Positions 59,343 through 64,000 of a stretch of DNA of 64,000 nucleotides are shown here, piece after piece (within the stretch, counting starts at the first letter, position 1; every line of letters starts with the position of its first letter). The DNA comes from Macrotrachela quadricornifera (lineage: Eukaryota > Rotifera > Eurotatoria > Philodinida > Philodinidae). The notes beneath the pieces are model-generated. The model was not told where the DNA came from. It ran no database searches and was given only the letters and a program-made list of their open reading frames with translations. The stretch lies in assembly GCA_022393335.1 (NCBI GenBank), contig JAJEKB010021277.1:2232382-2296381 (forward strand). The letters are read 5' to 3'. The position numbers and the translations under genes were made by a program.

Positions 59343-62300
59343 TTATCCAACAGTGAAAGTAATAGGTCCTGGACCAACTGCATTGATTGTGAATGTTCCT
59401 GTTACACCTGAACTGTATGTTGTTATCACCACAATATACCTTGCCATAATTTCCAACATACTTTCAAGCAAGAATTGCCTACTACCACCACCATCATCGT
59501 TCGATAATAGCAGATTTTGTTGCGGCAAATTAGGATCGAAGGTATTATTGTATAAATATCCAAATGTATCTATGGCACTAGCAGACGCGATTTTATAATA
59601 ACCAGATATAGATACATTGATTTGAATAGCTTGATAATAATATGTTGGTGATGAACATGGATTTTCTTCTTTACAATATAAAGAACTGTTCATGGTCAAG
59701 GCTGATGAGTATTGTGATGTTACATTATTTCCAGATGTATTAACTAATTGAAAATGATTAAATCAGAATGAGTATTTAGAATTCAAATAGACAACTAAGT
59801 TTCGAAAGAACATTTCAATTTTCTTTATATATGTTTTTTCTGTTAAATATTATCTTAAGTGATTTAATAAATATATTGAAGAGGAAATGAAAACTATGGG
59901 CAAAGTTCTATTCGAATATAAATTATATGAAATCAATGTATGTTTTATTCATTTTGAGTAAAATAACATTTGAATAGACAAGTTTTTTAATTTTTTTGTA
60001 ACCTATTGTTCTAAATGCATTTGTTTTTTGGTAAAACTAGTTCTATCTCTCTGTCTTTGATTCTAAAAATATTCTTCCCTACGTTACGATTTTTAGCACA
60101 TTTTCACATATTAACCATTTAAATAATTAAGAAAAATCAGATAAACAGGAAAATGTAATTTTAATCTAATTGTACCGACTTAAATAGACGGTTATTCATA
60201 TTACTATTATTGTGTAGATAATAATAATAACAACTTAAGCTTAATATAAAAACAAAGCTATAGTTCAAGTAGAATATTTTTATTTCATATTATCGACAAA
60301 TTCATATACCTTGGAGATAAAATGTCATTTTTAATATAATTCATAAGAGATCAGTTATTTCTAACAAAGAATTCTTAAAGATACAAACAGTTTAGCTATA
60401 TCTAAATCTAAAACTTCGTTCAACACAATAAAATGCCACTTATAATCATATCAGCATTGTTATCCTTACATTAAATTAGTATTATTGTTTACGATAACTA
60501 CATAAGAGATATTTTCGTATCTTAATCAATATGTAACAAAAAGAAATAGTAAAATGAATGGCAATAATAATAATAAAATTGTAGTCTCTTGGTCGAAATT
60601 ATTTATCCAAAAATGAGATTAGACTGCTACCCATGTAACTCTGAAACGCAGACTAAAAGCGTTTAGACGCGTTTAGTCTGCGTTTGAACGCGTCAGATGT
60701 TTCAAAATATAATGTGCCGCGTCTAAACGCATCCAATGGCCGCGTTTGAACGCATTTCTAATAAGAGATATACGGAGATGCGTTTGTAACATGAACGCGT
60801 TTGATTTATGCAACACACCAAACGCGTTTCGAAGCGTCTGAATTTAGAAAACATGTTTAGACGCGTCTGAAAAATGCGTTCTGATGCGTTTAAACTGAGA
60901 AACGCGTTTAGACGCATTTTGAATAGAAATACGTTCCATTCGTTTCTATAGTTAAACGCGTTTTCGTATATTCCCAGTAATAAACGCGTTCAAACGCATT
61001 ATACCTTCGTCCAAATGCATTCAAACGTGTTCATATTACGCACACTTCTTCATACAGAAGAGCCCAAAATGCGTTTTCCAGGTCTTAACTATTAGTCGCG
61101 ATCAAACGCATTTTTAGTTTCATTTTGTCTCATTTCTAAAAAAGAACAAATGTGTTTAAATGCATATCCCTCATCGAAACGATCAAAAACGCGTTCACAC
61201 ACTTTTTTTAGAAAAAGATAACTATGAGCTTATGAATAACTTATGGCAGCGCTTGAACAAATTTGACAAAACTTATTAATTCGACATAAACCCTGAAAGA
61301 TTTCTATATAATTATGCACTTAATTACTACATAGTGTACAAAAATTATAGTTGATATTTTCCAAGTATTTTTTCAATGATATTCAATCATTTTGTGGAAT
61401 ATAAGAAAGTTTCTAAATAAATAATAATCTTTATAATAATCTTTTCAAGCGAAACCATTACATTTCTTAGATTAGAAATCATCTTCTATTACAGTATAAG
61501 CTTTTAGTTCTGTTCAAAGAAGGATTTTCTATCAAAGATATTCTAGTTGAAAAATAAAATTTTCAGACATAAAATAAAACGACAAATAATGATTATTCAG
61601 GAGTACGAGTCAACCTCGAGCAGGCGATTCCAAGTATTGTTTGAGAAAATAACAAATAAGAATGTTCAAAACTTCATCAAGAAAAATGAAACTAAGAAGC
61701 AGAATTATCTAATTATTAGTTTTAGAAATAAAAATATATTCTACTATTTTATTAAACTATTTTTCTTTTCAACGAGACTAATTTATCCTTCTTAAAGAAC
61801 TATAATCTATTTTCATTTGTCCTATTATCTTCAAACAAAAAGTCTACATTTTGTCGTTCGAAAATCAGAGATATAAATTATTAACAAATATTGAAGGAGA
61901 TTTATGATATTTTATACATCTGATTTCATTTGAAATAAGTTCTAAAAGGCTATCTTATTAAAAGAGAAATCTAACTTATGTATAAATATGTTAACATAGT
62001 TCATTGGTTCAAGTAAATACAGTTCTAATCTGACGTCTTATGTTCTAGTCTCACTGGTCGCACAATCTAAATGTATGTTTAAAAATTAAATAAATCTTAT
62101 AGACGATACCTCGTGCAAGAGATGATCATGATGTGAAGATGACGCAACCTGGATCAAATCTACGAGGATGGAATCAGATTTTTTTTCCAAAAAAAATTAA
62201 ACGCGTTTGGACGCGTTCAAGAAAAGAAACGCGTTTGAACGCATCTGAGACGCATTCTATAAACGCGTCAGGACGCGTCAAACGTTTCAGTTCTGACGCA

Positions 62301-63158
62301 TTTACTGCGTTTATTGTATACGTTTTAAACGCGGTTCGGATGCGTTTACAAACGTGTTTAATCCCAAAAATTTTTCACATGGGTAGCAAGAAAGAAGGAA
62401 ACCCTTATTCGTTTGCAGTAGTCACATTATATAGTAGAAATTGATTCGATTTGTTTTTCATATTTAGTACTTAACGTTATTTATTGAATGAAACGTTTAA
62501 CATTATAGATTGTAAACAATGAAAAAAGTATGAATACTAAAGAACTAAAATGTAACTATTACTTTCAAAAATTCATTCATCATGACTAATGGTAAGCTTT
62601 AGTATGTTTGAAGACATTGTTAACAATACTTTCATTATCGTCTTATTCAACTATTTTAATAGCAGACCATTCAATGTCCTATGCAATTCATTATATTCTT
62701 CTATCAATGACTGATTCGTTTAACTCAAAAGTTAAGTTTCGTAGAACTCAATTTCTTACCTGATGTATTTAGTCGAGAAAGATTAATAACATCCGGACCA
62801 GTTGCAATAATTGAGAACTGTCCTGTAATACTTGAATAATAAGTTGTTGCTACCAAAATATACCTTATCGTCGCTTGCAATGTGATTGTGAGTTTGAACT
62901 GTGAATTGTTTCCATCATCATCATTTGATGATAGTAAATTTTCATATATAGAAGTTGGATTGAAACTGTTACTGTATATATAGCCATATGTATCCATGGT
63001 ACTACTGGACACAATAGTATAAAGTCCAGTGGTCCTTACATCAATTTGAATGGCTTCATAGTAGATATTTGGACTTGTACAAGAAGTTGCACGACAATAT
63101 ACTGGACTATCACTGGACAAGGCTGAAGAATATTGCGATGTTACGATGAATAAAGTGG
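59343..63158 (-). CDS. Array copy D (partial): two PPC-like domain exons
   Basis: Two exons lie in the window: domain 1, 63158-62760 (399 nt), and domain 2, 59743-59343 with the stop codon. Both have the same lengths and phases as in A and C and are open. Domain 1 reads 'SDSPVYCRATSCTSPNIYYE' onward; domain 2 is nearly identical to that of C apart from 'SAIDTFGYLYNN' for 'STMDTIGYLYNN'. The first three exons (hydrophobic segment and stalk) lie to the right of the window. Intron 4 is 3.0 kb against about 1 kb in the others, because of the inverted-repeat element at 60625-62388. A SINE has inserted 15 bp into intron 3. Whether the whole gene works cannot be judged here. Confidence 0.75.
60625..62388. 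mobile_element. Inverted-repeat element packed with ACGCGTTT words
   Basis: The ends 'tgctacccatgt' (60625-60636) and 'acatgggtagca' (62377-62388) are perfect 12-bp inverted repeats. Next to each end lies a cluster of short words such as 'aaacgcgtttagacgcgttt', 'ttgaacgcgtc' and 'aaacgcattt', a long one on the left (about 60645-61205) and a short one on the right (about 62195-62365). The middle has neither these words nor a convincing gene; an 82-codon frame at 61547 lacks features. It is absent from intron 4 of copies A-C, so it is an insertion. Confidence 0.65.
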
Positions 63159-63172
63159 CTATTAAAGAAAAC

Positions 63173-63189
63173 AGAAAGTGTTCAAAGTT
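63173..63189. repeat. Left target-site duplication of the SINE
   Basis: 'agaaagtgttcaaagtt' occurs here and again exactly at 63559-63575 after the poly-A tail. Confidence 0.85.
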
Positions 63190-63558
63190 GCGGGGAGCTC
63201 TGGTTGAATGGGGCACGTCTCTGACTCGGAATTAGAGCATACGAGGTTCGATTCCTCCTCCCCGAACAAAGCACACTGTCGACCTATATTGTATAAGCTT
63301 ACTGGCTAATCTCATCGCACAAGCAATGTGTTTATGCACAACGCATGTTATCTCGGTGGAATGTATGTGCACGTTGGAAGGTCGTGTTTCAATGTTTCGT
63401 TGAATGGCCGAAGAGACATGCATAATATTCCATTCTTTTCGCTCCGCTTATGCTTGCTTTTCTCTCTTTTGTGCAAACTGTTAATTGTAAAAGCTACACT
63501 GTTCCTTTAGGACCGACATGGTCATAGGGTTTTAATATCGCTAAATAAAAAAAAAAAA
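63190..63558 (+). mobile_element. tRNA-derived SINE, 369 bp, full length
   Basis: The head (63191-63265) folds as a tRNA. It has a 7-bp acceptor stem 'cggggag'/'ctccccg', an anticodon stem tctga/ttaga with loop 'ctcggaa' (anticodon CGG at 63227-63229, proline type), and a perfect B box 'ggttcgattcc' at 63245-63255. A ~280-bp unrelated body follows, ending '...aatatcgctaaataaa' and a poly-A run. The 17-bp direct repeats on both sides show insertion by LINE-type target-primed reverse transcription. The RTE in this window ends in ATG repeats, not poly-A, so a different LINE probably mobilised it. It lies in intron 3 of copy D. Confidence 0.9.
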
Positions 63559-63575
63559 AGAAAGTGTTCAAAGTT

Positions 63576-64000
63576 TATATTATGCGAGTTAATAATTGAA
63601 ACAAGAGATCTTGGGCTATGCATTCCAGTAAACGATAATAATCTATGCGAAATAAACTATGCTTTTGATCACCTTATTTTCTTAATTGTTTCTATTTCTT
63701 TGTGACACTACAAATAATTAGATTGAAGATGAAGAAAATTTAAATATCATTTAACAGAATGATGTTTGAAATAGAAAAAAAATTCGATAAGAGGTCTGAT
63801 ATTTTAATTGTAAATTTGTGGATAAACATTAGTTTTGATTCTGCTACATCACATGTTTCAGCATTTCAATTGGAATTTAGATTATAAATTGTCTTGTACA
63901 TACTCTCAAAAAGAATTTCTGTAGAACAATTAGGTATTTTAATTTTAGAACTATTTGACATGAGTATTAAGAAGGACTTTAATTAGATCTTTATTATCAG
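63576..64000. other. Continuation of intron 3 of copy D
   Basis: The sequence after the SINE resembles intron 3 of copies A-C. Its closest match is copy B ('agatcttgg' and 'cgataataatctat' near 36060-36100). No exon is seen before the window ends. Confidence 0.6.

Noticed and set aside
63190..63265. A functional tRNA-Pro gene
   Set aside because: The tRNA-like part is followed by an unrelated body and poly-A tail, all inside a 17-bp target duplication, so it is the head of a SINE.
1..64000. CRISPR arrays, rRNA genes, telomeric repeats
   Set aside because: I looked for regularly spaced short direct repeats, rRNA-like conserved words and tandem telomere-type hexamers/heptamers and saw none. 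The repeats present are transposons, foldbacks and diverged tandem repeats.

Overview
The window is eukaryotic, very AT-rich nuclear DNA with short introns (about 45-105 bp in compact genes, about 1 kb in others), the standard code and GT-AG splice sites. A branching-enzyme-like glycosidase and a phage tail-collar protein of bacterial/phage type sit among animal-type genes. So do a Penelope-like reverse transcriptase remnant, many foldback/MITE insertions and a secreted PPC-like protein family of a type I associate with bdelloid rotifers. A bdelloid rotifer (Adineta/Rotaria type) is my best guess. It is an inference, not proven here.

Layout. 0-6 kb: a ~3.7-kb tandem duplication carrying two intact, two-exon SLC49/FLVCR-like MFS transporter genes on +, with a TA-flanked MITE between them. 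6.6-7.0 kb: a small secreted protein on -. 7.8-8.4 kb: a broken phage tail-collar domain gene on -. 9.1-15.4 kb: a transposon-rich stretch. It holds a 992-bp foldback element with ~440-bp arms, a Penelope-like RT remnant split by a 724-bp hAT-like MITE (8-bp TSD), a ~560-bp palindrome, and a 929-bp Mutator-like inverted-repeat element (9-bp TSD). 15.4-16.0 kb: a secreted-protein gene with one internal stop. 19.85-22.3 kb: a 12-exon GH13 gene (609 aa) with its catalytic residues intact.

25.5-64 kb: the main feature, a tandem array of four copies (A-D, all on -) of one five-exon gene. The product has an N-terminal hydrophobic segment, a Ser/Thr-rich stalk of variable length, and two ~133-aa PPC-like beta domains, each encoded by one exon. 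A (416 aa) and C (469 aa) are open throughout. B has two nonsense codons and a lost splice donor, and one of its introns has grown to 7.1 kb. D runs off the right edge. The introns and spacers of this array have collected an intact 3.19-kb RTE-type LINE with 11-bp target-site duplications, a dead 1.3-kb mariner with clear TIRs, a 369-bp tRNA-derived SINE with a 17-bp TSD, an ACGCGTTT-rich inverted-repeat element, and several related foldback elements.

No functional link between the single-copy genes is visible. The history is mainly tandem duplication, stalk-repeat variation, decay of one copy and repeated transposon insertion. Because the four array units share a common backbone, inserts can be dated relative to the duplications.
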